DNA of 64,000 bases from Gonocerus acuteangulatus (GCA_946811695.1 OX328126.1:10247746-10311745), one strand, 5' to 3'. Positions 12,301 to 23,892 are shown, numbered from the stretch's first letter. A program made the numbers and translations. Notes: generated from the letters alone by a model not told the origin.

Positions 12301-14467
12301 CTGTTACCCGGCGTGCCATGCTACACCTACTTTCTGTCTATGACTCTCCCCGTATCAAGATCTAGCTGTATACTAGCTGTTACCCGGCGTACCGTGCTAC
12401 ACCTACTTTCTGTCTATGACTCTCCCCGTATCAAGGTCTAGCTGTATACTAGCTGTTACCCGGCGTACCGTGCTACACCTACTTTCTGTCTATGACTCTC
12501 CCCGTATCAAGATCTAGCTGTATACTAGCTGTTACCCGGCGTACCGTGCTACACCTACTTTCTGTCTATGACTCTCCCCGTATCAAGGTCTAGCTGTATA
12601 CTAGCTGTTACCCGGCGTACCGTGCTACACCTACTTTCTGTCTATGACTCTCCCCGTATCAAGATCTAGCTGTATACTAGCTGTTACCCGGCATACCGTG
12701 CTACACCTACTTTCTGTCTATGACTCTCCCCGTATCAAGATCTAGCTGTATACTAGCTGTTACCCGGCGTACCGTGCTACACCTACTTTCTGTCTATGAC
12801 TCTCCCCGTATCAAGATCTAGCTGTATACTAGCTGTTACCCGGCGTACCGTGCTACACCTACTTTCTGTCTATGACTCTCCCCGTATCAAGATCTAGCTG
12901 TATACTAGCTGTTACCCGGCGTACCGTGCTACACCTACTTTCTGCCTATGACTCTCCCCGTATCAAGATCTAGCTGTATACTAGCTGTTACCCGGCATAC
13001 CGTGCTACACCTACTTTCTGCCTATGACTCTCCCCGTATCAAGATCTAGCTGTATACTAGCTGTTACCCGGCGTACCGTGCTACACCTACTTTCTGTCTA
13101 TGACTCTCCCCGTATCAAGATCTAGCTGTATACTAGCTGTTACCCGGCGTACCGTGCTACACCTACTTTCTGTCTATGACTCTCCCCGTATCAAGATCTA
13201 GCTGTATACTAGCTGTTACCCGGCGTACCGTGCTACACCTACTTTCTGTCTATGACTCTCCCCGTATCAAGATCTAGCTGTATACTAGCTGTTACCCGGC
13301 GTACCGTGCTACACCTACTTTCTGTCTATGACTCTCCCCGTATCAAGATCTGGCTGTATACTAGCTGTTACCCGGCGTACCGTGCTACGCCTACTTTCTG
13401 CCTATGACTCTCCCCGTATCAAGATCTGGCTGTATACTAGCTGTTACCCGGCGTACCGTGCTACACCTACTTTCTGTCTATGACTCTCCCCGTATCAAGA
13501 TCTAGCTGTATACTAGCTGTTACCCGGCGTACCGTGCTACACCTACTTTCTGTCTATGACTCTCCCCGTATCAAGATCTAGCTGTATACTAGCTGTTACC
13601 CGGCGTACCGTGCTACACCTACTTTCTGTCTATGACTCTCCCCGTATCAAGATCTAGCTGTATACTAGCTGTTACCCGGCGTACCGTGCTACACCTACTT
13701 TCTGTCTATGACTCTCCCCGTATCAAGATCTAGCTGTATACTAGCTGTTACCCGGCGTACCGTGCTACACCTACTTTCTGTCTATGACTCTCCCCGTATC
13801 AAGATCTAGCTGTATACTAGCTGTTACCCGGCGTGCCGTGCTACACCTACTTTCTGCCTATGACTCTCCCCGTATCAAGATCTAGCTGTATACTAGCTGT
13901 TACCCGGCGTACCGTGCTACACCTACTTTCTGTCTATGGCTCTCCCCGTATCAAGATCTAGCTGTATACTAGCTGTTACCCGGCGTGCCATGCTACACCT
14001 ACTTTCTGCCTATGACTCTCCCCGTATCAAGATCTAGCTGTATACTAGCTGTTACCCGGCGTGCTATGCTACACCTACTTTCTGCCTTTGACTCTCCCCG
14101 TATCAAGATCTAGCTGTATACTAGCTGTTACCCGGCGTACCGTGCTACACCTACTTTCTGTCTATGGCTCTCCCCGTATCAAGATCTAGCTGTATACTAG
14201 CTGTTACCCGGCGTACCGTGCTACACCTACTTTCTGTCTATGGCTCTCCCCGTATCAAGATCTAGCTGTATACTAGCTGTTACCCGGCGTGCCATGCTAC
14301 ACCTACTTTCTGCCTATGACTCTCCCCGTATCAAGATCTAGCTGTATACTAGCTGTTACCCGGCGTGCTATGCTACACCTACTTTCTGCCTTTGACTCTC
14401 CCCGTATCAAGATCTAGCTGTATACTAGCTGTTACCCGGCGTGCCATGCTACACCTACTTTCTGCAT
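9332..14467 (+). repeat. 76-bp satellite array, about 67 copies
   Basis: The unit runs actagctgttacccggcgta, ccgtgctacacctactttct, gtctatgactctccccgtat, caagatctagctgtat (76 bp; spacing checked at 9408 and 9484). Variants such as cccagtgtgccatgc, cggcatacc, ctacgcc and atctggctg recur in a fixed order: the block around 10641-11331 is repeated at 12693-13383 with a shift of exactly 2052 bp (27 units). The unit equals the first part of family A, so the array has expanded from such a copy; the remainder of the element follows at 14580. Confidence 0.95.
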
Positions 14468-14580
14468 ATAGAAAAGCAAAAATAAATTAGAAAACCAAAT
14501 AAGTAATATTAAAATCTGTAACTGTTCGGGTTCACAGTTTCGAACCCGTGACCTCCGAAATGTGGGTCCTAGACGATTTT
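14468..14580 (-). repeat. Possible degenerate tRNA-derived fragment
   Basis: The complement of 14510-14575 holds a B-box-like word GGGTTCGAAAC preceded by an anticodon-arm-like and variable-arm-like stretch. It has no full cloverleaf. It may be a piece of a SINE unrelated to the one at 40 kb. Confidence 0.3.
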
Positions 14581-14839
14581 AACTTAGCATATGACACTCC
14601 CCGAATCAAGACCTCCATGAGTACCATGTTTGATCAAACTCCGTCAAACGGTGTGGGTATGTGTAAGGAATAAAACGACAGATAGACTGCTAGTTGACGT
14701 TTTCGAACTAGCGTATGACACTCCCTGTATCACGACCTACCTGTGTGCCAAGTTTGGTCAACATCAGTCAAACGGTGTGGATTTGTATAAGGAACAAACA
14801 GATAAACACACAGACAGACAGAAACGTGATTCTTATATA
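14580..14839 (+). repeat. Family A tail, duplicated, downstream of the satellite
   Basis: Two successive blocks (14590-14680 and 14703-14820) both read gacactccc...atca, then caagtttggtcaacatc-like and aaacggtgtgg words, then an A-rich run. They are the 3' portion of family A, whose 5' portion is the satellite unit. Confidence 0.65.
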
Positions 14840-15764
14840 CAGTGGAACATGGATAATTCGAACTTCGATCATTCGAAATCGTGGTTAATTCGAATATTTC
14901 TCTCGGTCCCTAGAATTTAGGGCATAAACAATGTAAAAAAATCGTGGTTAATTCGAATAAAATTTTGGATAATTCGAATTTTTGACGAGTCTGTACCACC
15001 AATGGGAAGTGGACAGAGAGGAGGTCGATCTTAAATCTTGTGAAAATATTCTCCCCTCGGGTAGGAAGGATAGTAAGATACGGATGTAGGGGTTCCGGGA
15101 CAAGAAGCGCGGCGGTCTCATTGTATAGTTCTTGGATTCTAGGAGTTCTGTAAAGTGGTGGGTCGCGCTTCCTCTCTTCCAGGGGTAGTTACATCCTGTC
15201 GTTTTATCCTAAAATACCCTCCCTTTTATCCTAGAATTCCTTCCCTTTTATCGTAGAATCCCTCCGATCTTCATTCCTTATTCAGTTACAAGTCAGTCAG
15301 TGCCTAGATCTGTTGTATTGTTTGTGCCTTGACTATCTGGTGTACAGTGCAGTTCAGTGAGTTGTTGATTTAAGATGTCAAAGCCTAGAAGTTACAAAAC
15401 TTCAACGTTGTCGGAGAAAATAGCTGCGATTAAAGAAGTTAATGAAGAAAAATCTGAAATTGCCAAGGACTTTGGAATTCTCCTAACACTTTATCAACTT
15501 ACCTCAAAAATAAACAAAAAATTCTCGCACATGAAATTACTTTCCAAAACAATAGACTTTCATTTTTACTTTTTGGATAAATTTTTTATTACTTATGTAC
15601 GTAGTCATAAATTTATGAAATGTTTAAATAAAATGTATGTATTTTTTTAAATTAAAAAATGTGAAAATATGAAATTCGATTTTTTACCCCTTTATTTTCA
15701 AAAATTTTTGTAATTCGAACTTTTTCATCGGTCCCTAGGGGTTCGAATTATCCAAGTTCTACTG
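14840..15764 (+). mobile_element. pogo/Tigger-like DNA transposon relic, TA target
   Basis: Ends are CAGTGGAACATGGATAATTC (left) and, complemented, CAGTAGAACTTGGATAATTC (right), each next to TA (14838-14839 and 15765-15766). The CAGTnGAAC...GATAATTCGAA form matches Tigger/pogo termini. A short piece of a CENP-B-type helix-turn-helix reading frame is preserved inside. The 925-bp length is far below an autonomous element, so most of the transposase is deleted. Confidence 0.75.
15375..15545 (+). pseudogene. pogo/Tigger transposase N-terminal HTH fragment
   Basis: The frame starting at 15375 (MSKPRSYKTSTLSEKIAAIK, then EVNEEKSEIAKDFGI) matches the N-terminal CENP-B/psq-type helix-turn-helix of pogo-group transposases. 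In that family this domain binds the terminal repeats. Just after FGI the frame is lost: the expected continuation of this domain (PNTLSTYLKNKQKILAH) is found in another frame, so one indel is present near 15480. Everything downstream, including the DDE catalytic domain, is missing. It lies inside the element bounded by Tigger-like termini at 14840 and 15764, which supports the assignment. It is non-functional. Confidence 0.7.
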
Positions 15765-15939
15765 TATTTGTGAATACGAATATAAATAAATTCGTATTCA
15801 TAAGTGTGAATACGAATTAATTTGTATTCAAGTATATTAAATGTAAAAATACAAGTAAAATATTATTCGCAAATTTTTCTGCGAATACAAATAAATTCAC
15901 AGTAAAAATTGTAAATATTCACAAAAAATGTGAATATGT

Positions 15940-16199
15940 CTTTTTTTCAAAACAATAGCCTTTTATTTTTAATTTTTTGATAAATTATTTATCACTTATA
16001 TAATAAAACGTAATCACGTATTCATGAAATGTTCGTTTTTCTTTAACTAAAATGTATTTTTCTTTTAATTAAAAAAAAGGAAATTATGAAGTTCTATTTG
16101 TTAACCCTTTATTTTCAAAAACTTTTGTAATTCGAATTTTGGATAGTTCGAACTTTTTTATCGGTCCCTAGGGGTTCGAATTATCCAAGTTCTTCTGTA
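15940..16199 (+). repeat. Second, truncated Tigger-like copy (right end only)
   Basis: 15945-16199 aligns with 15545-15764 (ttcaaaacaatag..., atcggtccctaggggttcga, ttatccaagttct). The left half is missing. Between the two copies (15767-15940) is a run of gaatacgaat/attcgtattc words. Confidence 0.65.
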
Positions 16200-16515
16200 T
16201 GTAGATGTTAAAGTAACCAAAAAATAGTTCTAGTAATGTAACTAGGATTTCTGATCCTATATTCTACCTTTAATTTGGTATATCATGAAGGTATTGATTT
16301 TCTTTCAATTATTCTTATTTTCCTCATGTATCTATTATTTCCTATCAATTATTTAATTCCACGTAGGCGGTTGCAGGTCAGTTTTCAATCCAAGTAAGAT
16401 CTTTTATTTATTTAATTGAGAAGATATGATCGACCGTTCGGAAGTAGGAAGCGTTGATCGTCGGGGTTTCGGTCAGTGTTCTTATTCAATAAAACACATT
16501 TTATTTGCTAAAATG
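16200..16515. other. AT-rich sequence, no gene
   Basis: Nothing recognised. Confidence 0.45.
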
Positions 16516-16528
16516 TATATTTATTGCC

Positions 16529-16567
16529 GCCAACGTTTCGGCTTGGTATACAAGCCATCTTCAGGGC
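16529..16567 (-). ncRNA. Hammerhead-ribozyme-like motif 2
   Basis: Minus strand: stem I GCC, core CTGAAGA, extra T, stem II GGCTTG, loop TATAC, stem II CAAGCC, GAAACGTT, stem I GGC. Stem II is six perfect Watson-Crick pairs. Helix III is minimal (AC/GT). It lies next to a palindromic (TA)n block, as do other copies in this window. Confidence 0.6.
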
Positions 16568-16619
16568 TGTAAAAACATATATGGTATAACAATGGTAAGG
16601 ACAAAAAAACTAGACACAT

Positions 16620-17065
<446 letters not shown>

Positions 17066-17622
17066 TTACTTTTATTTATTTATTTTTTGTTCTTGTATAA
17101 CTTAAAATAATAGTGCTTTCAGATTCTCCAAATTGTGTACTACCTGAAATACCTTTTAGGTTTTTACCGAAGATTACTTTATAGGCCTTTCCTAACCATG
17201 TAAAATGAATCGAACACTGGTTCGTGAAAAGATATCAGTGTTAAAACACCCATTTTCTAACAAGTCTTTCTTGACGTTTCTCTCCTTTGGGTAGGATGTT
17301 TGCTGGCATAACTTGGGAAACTTAATATTAAGCAAGTTGGTGAAGAAATGGAGATAACACAATTTCCTCCGAGGAACAGAAGGTTTTGCTGGAATGTTAT
17401 CTAGAAACGGCTGAACTTTGAGAAGTCTGGGGGGGGAGGGATTTTTAGTAGTTGAAACTCAAATAGAAAATTCCATTAGCTTTTGGTTGAACTCTGCTTA
17501 CATAATCTGTAGAATTAAACTGAGATAGTTCTGTAAGTTTAATTCATGTTCCGGGCAAAACTCGTCTATAAACTGCTCCTAGATTTTTAGAGTCCATCAG
17601 AATATTATTGCACATAGATTAA

Positions 17623-17625
<3 letters not shown>
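17066..17625. other. No gene seen
   Basis: Mixed-composition sequence without a recognised domain or repeat. Confidence 0.4.

Positions 17626-17690
<65 letters not shown>
17626..17690. repeat. (TA)n microsatellite
   Basis: About 32 TA units, followed by a short taatacattaatacat duplication. Confidence 0.95.
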
Positions 17691-17693
<3 letters not shown>

Positions 17694-17699
17694 CATTAA

Positions 17700-18474
17700 T
17701 ACATATATGCCTATAAGTAATAAAAGTTGTTACCTTTATAAGGCATTATTTTAAATATACATTCGGTAATTAAGTCATTTCACTTGATAATAATTATAAG
17801 AGGTTTGTATTTTATGAACGAATTATTTCAGTCGAATATCAAATAAATAAAATTAACAAAAAAAGCAATATTGATGGTTTTGCCTTGCCTCGAATAAACG
17901 TGACCTTTTTTCCCGCTATATTTGAATAAAAATAAACAGCGATAAAAAGCGTCGAGTAAATGACCTTATTCCGATGGTAGTTAAAGTGGCTTACGTCAAC
18001 CAAATTGTTTGCCCGTTCCCGCTAATTGCTGGTCTGCTTGAAAATACAGAGATGCATTGTATAAACAGACCTCGTTGGATCGAGGAGTAGGTATAAACAT
18101 TGCAGAACCTCCCTTCTACCCCCACCACCTCTCTGCTTCCCCCACTACCACTCGTCCTCTAACCCCACCACCTCTCTCCCTCCCCCACTACCACTCGTCC
18201 TCTACCCCCACCCCTCCAATTTTCATCTTTATTCATCCAATTGCCCTGCCTTGATTATTCTCCTCTCGATTGGCTGTGCCTTCATCATTTCGATTGAATA
18301 AAATATGCAATTTCAGCCTTCTATATTCGATAGAATTGTTTTTTTATATGCATTGCTTCCATTAGCCAATCAAATATAAGTTTTCTAATCATAAAAAAAA
18401 ATTAATAAATTTTAAATGGTTTATCTTGATTTAAAATCAGTCTAATGATACTGGGTGAGATTTAAAGTCTCTTA

Positions 18475-18475
<1 letters not shown>
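17700..18475. other. No gene seen; CT-rich minisatellite at 18115-18215
   Basis: 18115-18215 holds two copies of a ~55-bp unit rich in cccccaccacctctct and ccactaccactcgtcctcta. A 65-codon open frame over it is proline/threonine low-complexity and is not supported as a gene. Confidence 0.5.
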
Positions 18476-18547
<72 letters not shown>

Positions 18548-18765
18548 TATTCATACATATATTATTCACGTATGGTGATGGAAAACCACGCAAAGTACAA
18601 TTAACCCTATTTTGACAAGTATGACTTTCTTTCTGCCTAGACTCGTTTCATTGGCTTCCATCAGACTAAGCTACTTCACGCCATTTCTTTAATCGCACTT
18701 TGACTGAATTTCTAATCAAAACGTTTTTGACTTCTTTTCTAAAATGTCTGCTTGTATGATACCTG

Positions 18766-18829
<64 letters not shown>

Positions 18830-19030
18830 CTTACGTATGGTGATGGAAAACCACGCAAAGTACAATTAACCCTATTTTGACAAGTATGACTTTCTTTCTG
18901 CCTAGACTCGTTTCATTGGCTTCCATCAGACTAAGCTACTTCACGCCATTTCTTTAATCGCACTTTGACTGAATTTCTAATCAAAACGTTTTTGACTTCT
19001 TTTCTAAAATGTCTGCTTGTATGATACCTG

Positions 19031-19092
<62 letters not shown>

Positions 19093-19293
19093 CTTACGTA
19101 TGGTGATGGAAAACCACGCAAAGTACAATTAACCCTATTTTGACAAGTATGACTTTCTTTCTGCCTAGACTCGTTTCATTGGCTTCCATCAGACTAAGCT
19201 ACTTCACGCCATTTCTTTAATCGCACTTTGACTGAATTTCTAATCAAAACGTTTTTGACTTCTTTTCTAAAATGTCTGCTTGTATGATACCTG

Positions 19294-19336
<43 letters not shown>

Positions 19337-19536
19337 TCACGTATGGTGATGGAAAACCACGCAAAGTACAATTAACCCTATTTTGACAAGTATGACTTTC
19401 TTTCTGCCTAGACTCGTTTCATTGGCTTCCATCAAACTAAGCTACTTCACGCCATTTCTTTAATCGCACTTTGACTGAATTTCTAATCAAAACGTTTTTG
19501 ACTTCTTTTCTAAAATGTCTGCTTGTATGATACCTG

Positions 19537-19596
<60 letters not shown>

Positions 19597-19797
19597 CTTA
19601 CGTATGGTGATGGAAAACCACGCAAAGTACAATTAACCCTATTTTGACAAGTATGACTTTCTTTCTGCCTAGACTCGTTTCATTGGCTTCCATCAGACTA
19701 AGCTACTTCACGCCATTTCTTTAATCGCACTTTGACTGAATTTCTAATCAAAACGTTTTTGACTTCTTTTCTAAAATGTCTGCTTGTATGATACCTG

Positions 19798-19848
<51 letters not shown>

Positions 19849-20062
19849 TCACGTATGGTGATGGAAAACCACGCAAAGTACAATTAACCCTATTTTGACA
19901 AGTATGACTTTCTTTCTGCCTAGACTCGTTTCATTGGCTTCCATCAAACTAAGCTACTTCACGCCATTTCTTTAATCGCACTTTGACTGAATTTCTAATC
20001 AAAACGTTTTTGACTTCTTTTCTAAAATGTCTGCTTGTATGATACCTGCTTATATATATATA
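18476..20062. repeat. Satellite with ~200-bp unit plus (TA)n, six copies
   Basis: A non-TA unit (gtatggtgatggaaaaccac ... gtatgatacctgctta, about 200 bp) alternates with (TA)n of variable length, giving a period of roughly 255-265 bp. Units lie near 18560-18770, 18832-19033, 19095-19296, 19338-19540, 19598-19799 and 19849-20050. Copies are nearly identical; units 4 and 6 share a G-to-A change in the cttccatcagact word. The minus strand of each unit holds a weak hammerhead-like stretch (CTGATGG...GAAACGAGTC). The Gypsy element is inserted in the last TA tract. Confidence 0.9.
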
Positions 20063-20225
20063 ACTTACGAGTCGCACGGTAATGAGTACGTTTTTAAAAA
20101 GGAGATAAAGGGAGTACAGATCTAAACGATGTGAACTCTGAACATCAACTAACTTTATTTAATCCGGCCGGCCTTATATAGGCTCGGCCTGTTTATTTAC
20201 ATAGTGCTGGTCTTCCTCCTGCCTA
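20063..20225 (-). repeat. 3' LTR of the Gypsy element
   Basis: 163 bp, base-for-base the same as 25218-25380 by eye. On the minus strand it holds a TATATAAGG box (20172-20181 region) and an AATAAA signal (20154-20159), so promoter and polyadenylation signals are both in this short LTR. Its ends do not show the usual TG...CA; the exact boundary is uncertain by 1-3 bp. Confidence 0.9.
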
Positions 20226-20586
20226 ACAGTTCCCCCCCAGTTTCCGGCACCTCGGAAACTCTTTAACATGAAGTTGACCAAAAGATAGGAATCATCATAA
20301 AAAAAAACGAAGGAAGACCAAGAAGTAACAAAATTCCCAAAAAGCAAAAATAGATTAAGAAATAGAAAACTTATGAATAATAATGATACTAAAAAAAAAC
20401 AAAAAAAAAATACATACTTCTTTACTAAGAACCAAATTAAACATATATCCTGAAGCCAACTAAAACTGAACAATAAGAATAACTGTAACGTATAGTTGAA
20501 CAACCCATTATCACGCACCACCAACACCATACATTCCTCTGCTAGGAAAATAAATTAAAACTGCACTACACCTCACTTCTCAAGTT
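20226..20586 (-). other. 3' region of the Gypsy element with polypurine tract
   Basis: Directly inside the 3' LTR the minus strand reads aaactgggggggaactg (about 20226-20242), a good polypurine tract for plus-strand priming. The rest is A-rich on the plus strand. A minus-strand frame at 20174-20530 (118 codons) is very rich in F and L and could be read as membrane-like, but it overlaps the polypurine tract and LTR and shows no envelope motif; it may be a compositional accident or an eroded third gene. Confidence 0.6.
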
Positions 20587-23500
20587 CTAATCAGCCTGTA
20601 TTCTCGCTGGAACTTTAAGCTGTTCGAGATGAGCGGTCTGCTGCCTGAAAGGCCGCTCTTGCGATCGGAGGGTCACCAGGTTATGCTCCCGTAAGGCGAT
20701 GACGGTATGAGGTCCATCGTACCGTGTGTCCTGTTTGGTGCGATTGGATGGGATTCGCCGAAAGACAGTATCGCCAAGTCGGAGGGGTCCTCGCGGGTCT
20801 TGAATCTGCATATTGTGCCGCTGTACTCTGGCCTGCTTTTCTCGGCGTAACTTTCGTGCTGCTTCGCCTCCAACACGGCGTTGATTACTTCGCAACTGCA
20901 TTACTGCTTCCACGACACCTTGTTCACCTGCTGTCTCGCGCACATCTCTGCGTAACTTTAGCGTCCCAAAAAGCACCTCGAACGGCGAGAATCCTGTAGC
21001 TGTGTGAACCGAACGGTTATATGCTGTGACGGCTACTGCCATGGCCTCCTCTCCTGTTAGGTTGCGATCGGCCTGTATGATCCGTAGATGCTCACTCAGG
21101 GTGTTGTGCACTCTCTCGATCGCCCCATGACTCTGGGGGCGTCCCGGAGTAGTAACGTGTTGGTTGGTATCCCACCGTCGTAGCAAGTCTTTAACGTCGC
21201 TATTTCTGAACTCTCGTCCTCCATCGGTGACCAAAATCTCGGGGGTTCCATAAACTTGACTCCAGGCAAGCAGGCTCCTGACGACTTCTTGAGCTGTTTT
21301 GGCTGTAATCGGCACCGCCATGACGGTTTTGCTAAATACGTCAACTAGAGTAACCCACGACTGCCCCTTCCATGTGAAAACGTCAGCTTGCACTACATGA
21401 AGGGGGCTCTGTGGGGTTGGCGTCTCCTCCTGCGTCGCTTGGGGGGGTCGTCTGTCGTATTTCGCTCTATTGCACACGTCGCACTTGCTCACGACCTGTT
21501 GTACCGTTTTTGCCATTCCTTTCCAAAAATATTTCTTTCGGAGGCTGGCTAGCATTTCTGTCTCACCGCGATGATTCGCCTTACCCTGGTGTTGTGCTAG
21601 GGTAACATCTAGTTGCACCTGGGGATCGGTGACTACTTCGCCGAGGCGTAAACACCTGACGAACCTCCTGTCTAGCCCGATACGTTCCTGAGTCCAGAGA
21701 CGCGCAATTTTATCCCAGACACTAGCGTTGCCAACATACAAATATGTTGTCTTCCCCGGTATCGAAGCATCTTCCAACAGCCGGCAAATGACATCGTCTC
21801 CCGCAGTCACTGGTGCGCGTACAGTACACCTCAGACTGGAACGCGTCCGTCGCCCGAACGTGATTTGGGGCGTCCCTGTTGTCGTCGATTTCCAGATGAT
21901 ATGCCTTTTCTTGGCTATAACTATATCGTCCGATTCTCCCATAGACTTGTCTCGTTCGCTTGCTGAGTCCGTTTCTTCGCCTTCCGCTGCGTCGGCTTGC
22001 CCATCCGTGACATCCTGGTTCTCGTCCTGTTCTCCATCCGGGTTCCACTCGTGAAAAAAACGACGTAGGGTCTGTCTTTGCTGCTCCTCCGCTGTCGTGA
22101 CGGCATTCGCATGTTGTAGTCGCGACAGCCAATCGGCCACTACATTGTTCTTTCCTGGGGTATAACGCACTTTGAAATCATATTGCGCGAGTCTCTCCTT
22201 CCATCGTTGTATCCGCGACGATGTTTCTTTTAATGTCGCGACCCACTGCAATGGCTTGTGATCCGTTTTCACGATGAACCGCCGTCCGTACAGATACGGC
22301 CGAAAATGGTCGACAGCCCAGACAATACCGAGGAGTTCCCTGTCTAATGTGCTATACCTCTCCTCGGTCTCTGACAGACGTCTACTCGCATACGCTATTG
22401 GTCGTTCTCCTTCAGGCCACTGTTGTCCGAGCACTGCTCCCAGCGCATGATCGCTGGCGTCGGTGGTTAGTATGAAATCCTTCTCGAAGTCTGGGAACGC
22501 CAGCACCGGTTCCTTCTTAAGCATTTCTATGCATTCCGCAACTGCTGCTGTCATTAGAGAAGAAACCTTTACCCTCCTGCCTTTTTTTAAAAGGTCATTT
22601 AGTTCGGCGATCTTCTTGGCCATATTCGGGACGAATCTCCGATAGAAATTGAGTGCTCCAAGTAGTCGTCTAACTCCTTTAACATCTGTTGGGATTTTTA
22701 GGCTAGTCAGTGTGGCGACTTTACTCGGGTCTGGACGAACTCCGTCTCGTGAGATAACGTGACCTAGAAACGTGACGCTGGGGAGGCCAATTCGGGTCTT
22801 CTCCTCGGAAAGCTTCAGACCGAACTCACGCAGTCTGGTGAACACTTGTCGTAGGTGGTTCGCGTGCTCAGACTTCGTTCTGCTGAAGACGAGCAGGTCG
22901 TCCATATATCCTTGACAGAACTTAGTCCCGAGTCCTACGAGGAATTCATCCATCAGCTTTTGGAAGGTGGCTGGGGCATTCTTGAGACCAAACGGCATCC
23001 TGGTGAACTGAAAATGGCCTCTCTCGAATGAAAATGCCGTTTTTTCCTCATCTCTAGGGTGCATCTTGATCTGATGGTATCCTGCCTTAAGGTCCAATGT
23101 ACTAAAAATCGTTGCGCCGCTGAGCCTGTCCAAAATGTCATCTAGCCTGGGCATGGGGTACTTCTCGTCTTTTGTGACCTCATTCAACTTTCTGTAATCG
23201 ACTACTACCCGGTACTTCCCTGGGGATCCCGCTTTGGAGACAGCCCACAAAGGGCTGTTATACCCTGATGAGCTGGGCACAATAATCCCTTGCTTAAGAA
23301 GGTTTCTGATCTCTTCTGCAATAGGTTCTTTCAGCGCCTGGGGGTAACGCCGTTCTTTGGTGTAGACCGTCCGATTTTCTGTTAAGAAGATTTCGTGCCT
23401 TGTCCTACCCGTTGCACTGAGCGGTTGGTCTTCGTGATGGTAGATATCCTGGAATTCTTTCGTTAGCTCTGCGAAGCTACTCTCCTCCGGTCTCACTACT

Positions 23501-23892
23501 CCCACATGCATATTAGTTTCGCTGGTTCTAGCACACCTCCTGTAGCGTCTCCGTCCTAATTTCACTGTCCACTCGCCCTCCGACATAACCACCTTTCCTT
23601 TGAGTAGTGTTAGAGCATCACACCCTATAATGCCCTGGTAATCCTGAGGCGTGTCACGAATGACATGAGCTTTTAACACTAGCCCATTTCTTCCCCAAAG
23701 TTCTGACGGAATCTCTATTTCTCCTATAACTTCACAATCTCCTCCTAGCGTTAAAAGTTTACACCGGCATGCCTGTACCTCTTGCTTCATCCATCCCTGG
23801 TTCGAATTGGTCATCACGGCTCTGCTGACTAGCGTACAGGTACTGCCCGTATCCACTAACCATTTAACGCTCGCCTCTTTAATTATCGGCAA
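20587..23892 (-). CDS. pol: Gypsy Pol polyprotein (protease, RT, RNase H, integrase)
   Basis: The frame is open for 1101 codons counted from TTG at 23892 and is in the same frame as gag; it really continues from the gag stop at 23950-23952. The aspartic protease signature VDTGST is at residues 13-18. The reverse transcriptase follows, with DYRKLN, STLDLKAGYHQI and the catalytic YMDD at about 329-332. RNase H has TTDASDHALG (about 470). After an acidic linker comes the integrase: H-H-C-C zinc motif (QGKANHRGE ... CDVCNRA), then DDE residues in VQADVF, VTDGG and HGAIERVH with exactly 35 residues between the second D and the E. The C-terminal end has a RYDGPHTVI stretch resembling the GPY/F module. 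All key residues are present and no internal stop occurs, so the enzyme is probably functional. There is no ATG at its start, which suggests translation as a Gag-Pol fusion by UGA readthrough. Confidence 0.95.
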   Translation of the reverse strand: MPIIKEASVKWLVDTGSTCTLVSRAVMTNSNQGWMKQEVQACRCKLLTLGGDCEVIGEIEIPSELWGRNGLVLKAHVIRDTPQDYQGIIGCDALTLLKGKVVMSEGEWTVKLGRRRYRRCARTSETNMHVGVVRPEESSFAELTKEFQDIYHHEDQPLSATGRTRHEIFLTENRTVYTKERRYPQALKEPIAEEIRNLLKQGIIVPSSSGYNSPLWAVSKAGSPGKYRVVVDYRKLNEVTKDEKYPMPRLDDILDRLSGATIFSTLDLKAGYHQIKMHPRDEEKTAFSFERGHFQFTRMPFGLKNAPATFQKLMDEFLVGLGTKFCQGYMDDLLVFSRTKSEHANHLRQVFTRLREFGLKLSEEKTRIGLPSVTFLGHVISRDGVRPDPSKVATLTSLKIPTDVKGVRRLLGALNFYRRFVPNMAKKIAELNDLLKKGRRVKVSSLMTAAVAECIEMLKKEPVLAFPDFEKDFILTTDASDHALGAVLGQQWPEGERPIAYASRRLSETEERYSTLDRELLGIVWAVDHFRPYLYGRRFIVKTDHKPLQWVATLKETSSRIQRWKERLAQYDFKVRYTPGKNNVVADWLSRLQHANAVTTAEEQQRQTLRRFFHEWNPDGEQDENQDVTDGQADAAEGEETDSASERDKSMGESDDIVIAKKRHIIWKSTTTGTPQITFGRRTRSSLRCTVRAPVTAGDDVICRLLEDASIPGKTTYLYVGNASVWDKIARLWTQERIGLDRRFVRCLRLGEVVTDPQVQLDVTLAQHQGKANHRGETEMLASLRKKYFWKGMAKTVQQVVSKCDVCNRAKYDRRPPQATQEETPTPQSPLHVVQADVFTWKGQSWVTLVDVFSKTVMAVPITAKTAQEVVRSLLAWSQVYGTPEILVTDGGREFRNSDVKDLLRRWDTNQHVTTPGRPQSHGAIERVHNTLSEHLRIIQADRNLTGEEAMAVAVTAYNRSVHTATGFSPFEVLFGTLKLRRDVRETAGEQGVVEAVMQLRSNQRRVGGEAARKLRREKQARVQRHNMQIQDPRGPLRLGDTVFRRIPSNRTKQDTRYDGPHTVIALREHNLVTLRSQERPFRQQTAHLEQLKVPARIQAD

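Noticed and set aside
9332..14467. CRISPR-like array
   Set aside because: Units are contiguous head-to-tail with no unique spacers; it is a satellite.
14510..14575. tRNA gene on the minus strand
   Set aside because: Only a B-box-like part is recognisable; acceptor and D arms do not pair.
20174..20530. Envelope gene of the Gypsy element
   Set aside because: The hydrophobic frame overlaps the polypurine tract and LTR and has no signal-cleavage or fusion motif; its F/L richness follows from A/T-rich DNA.
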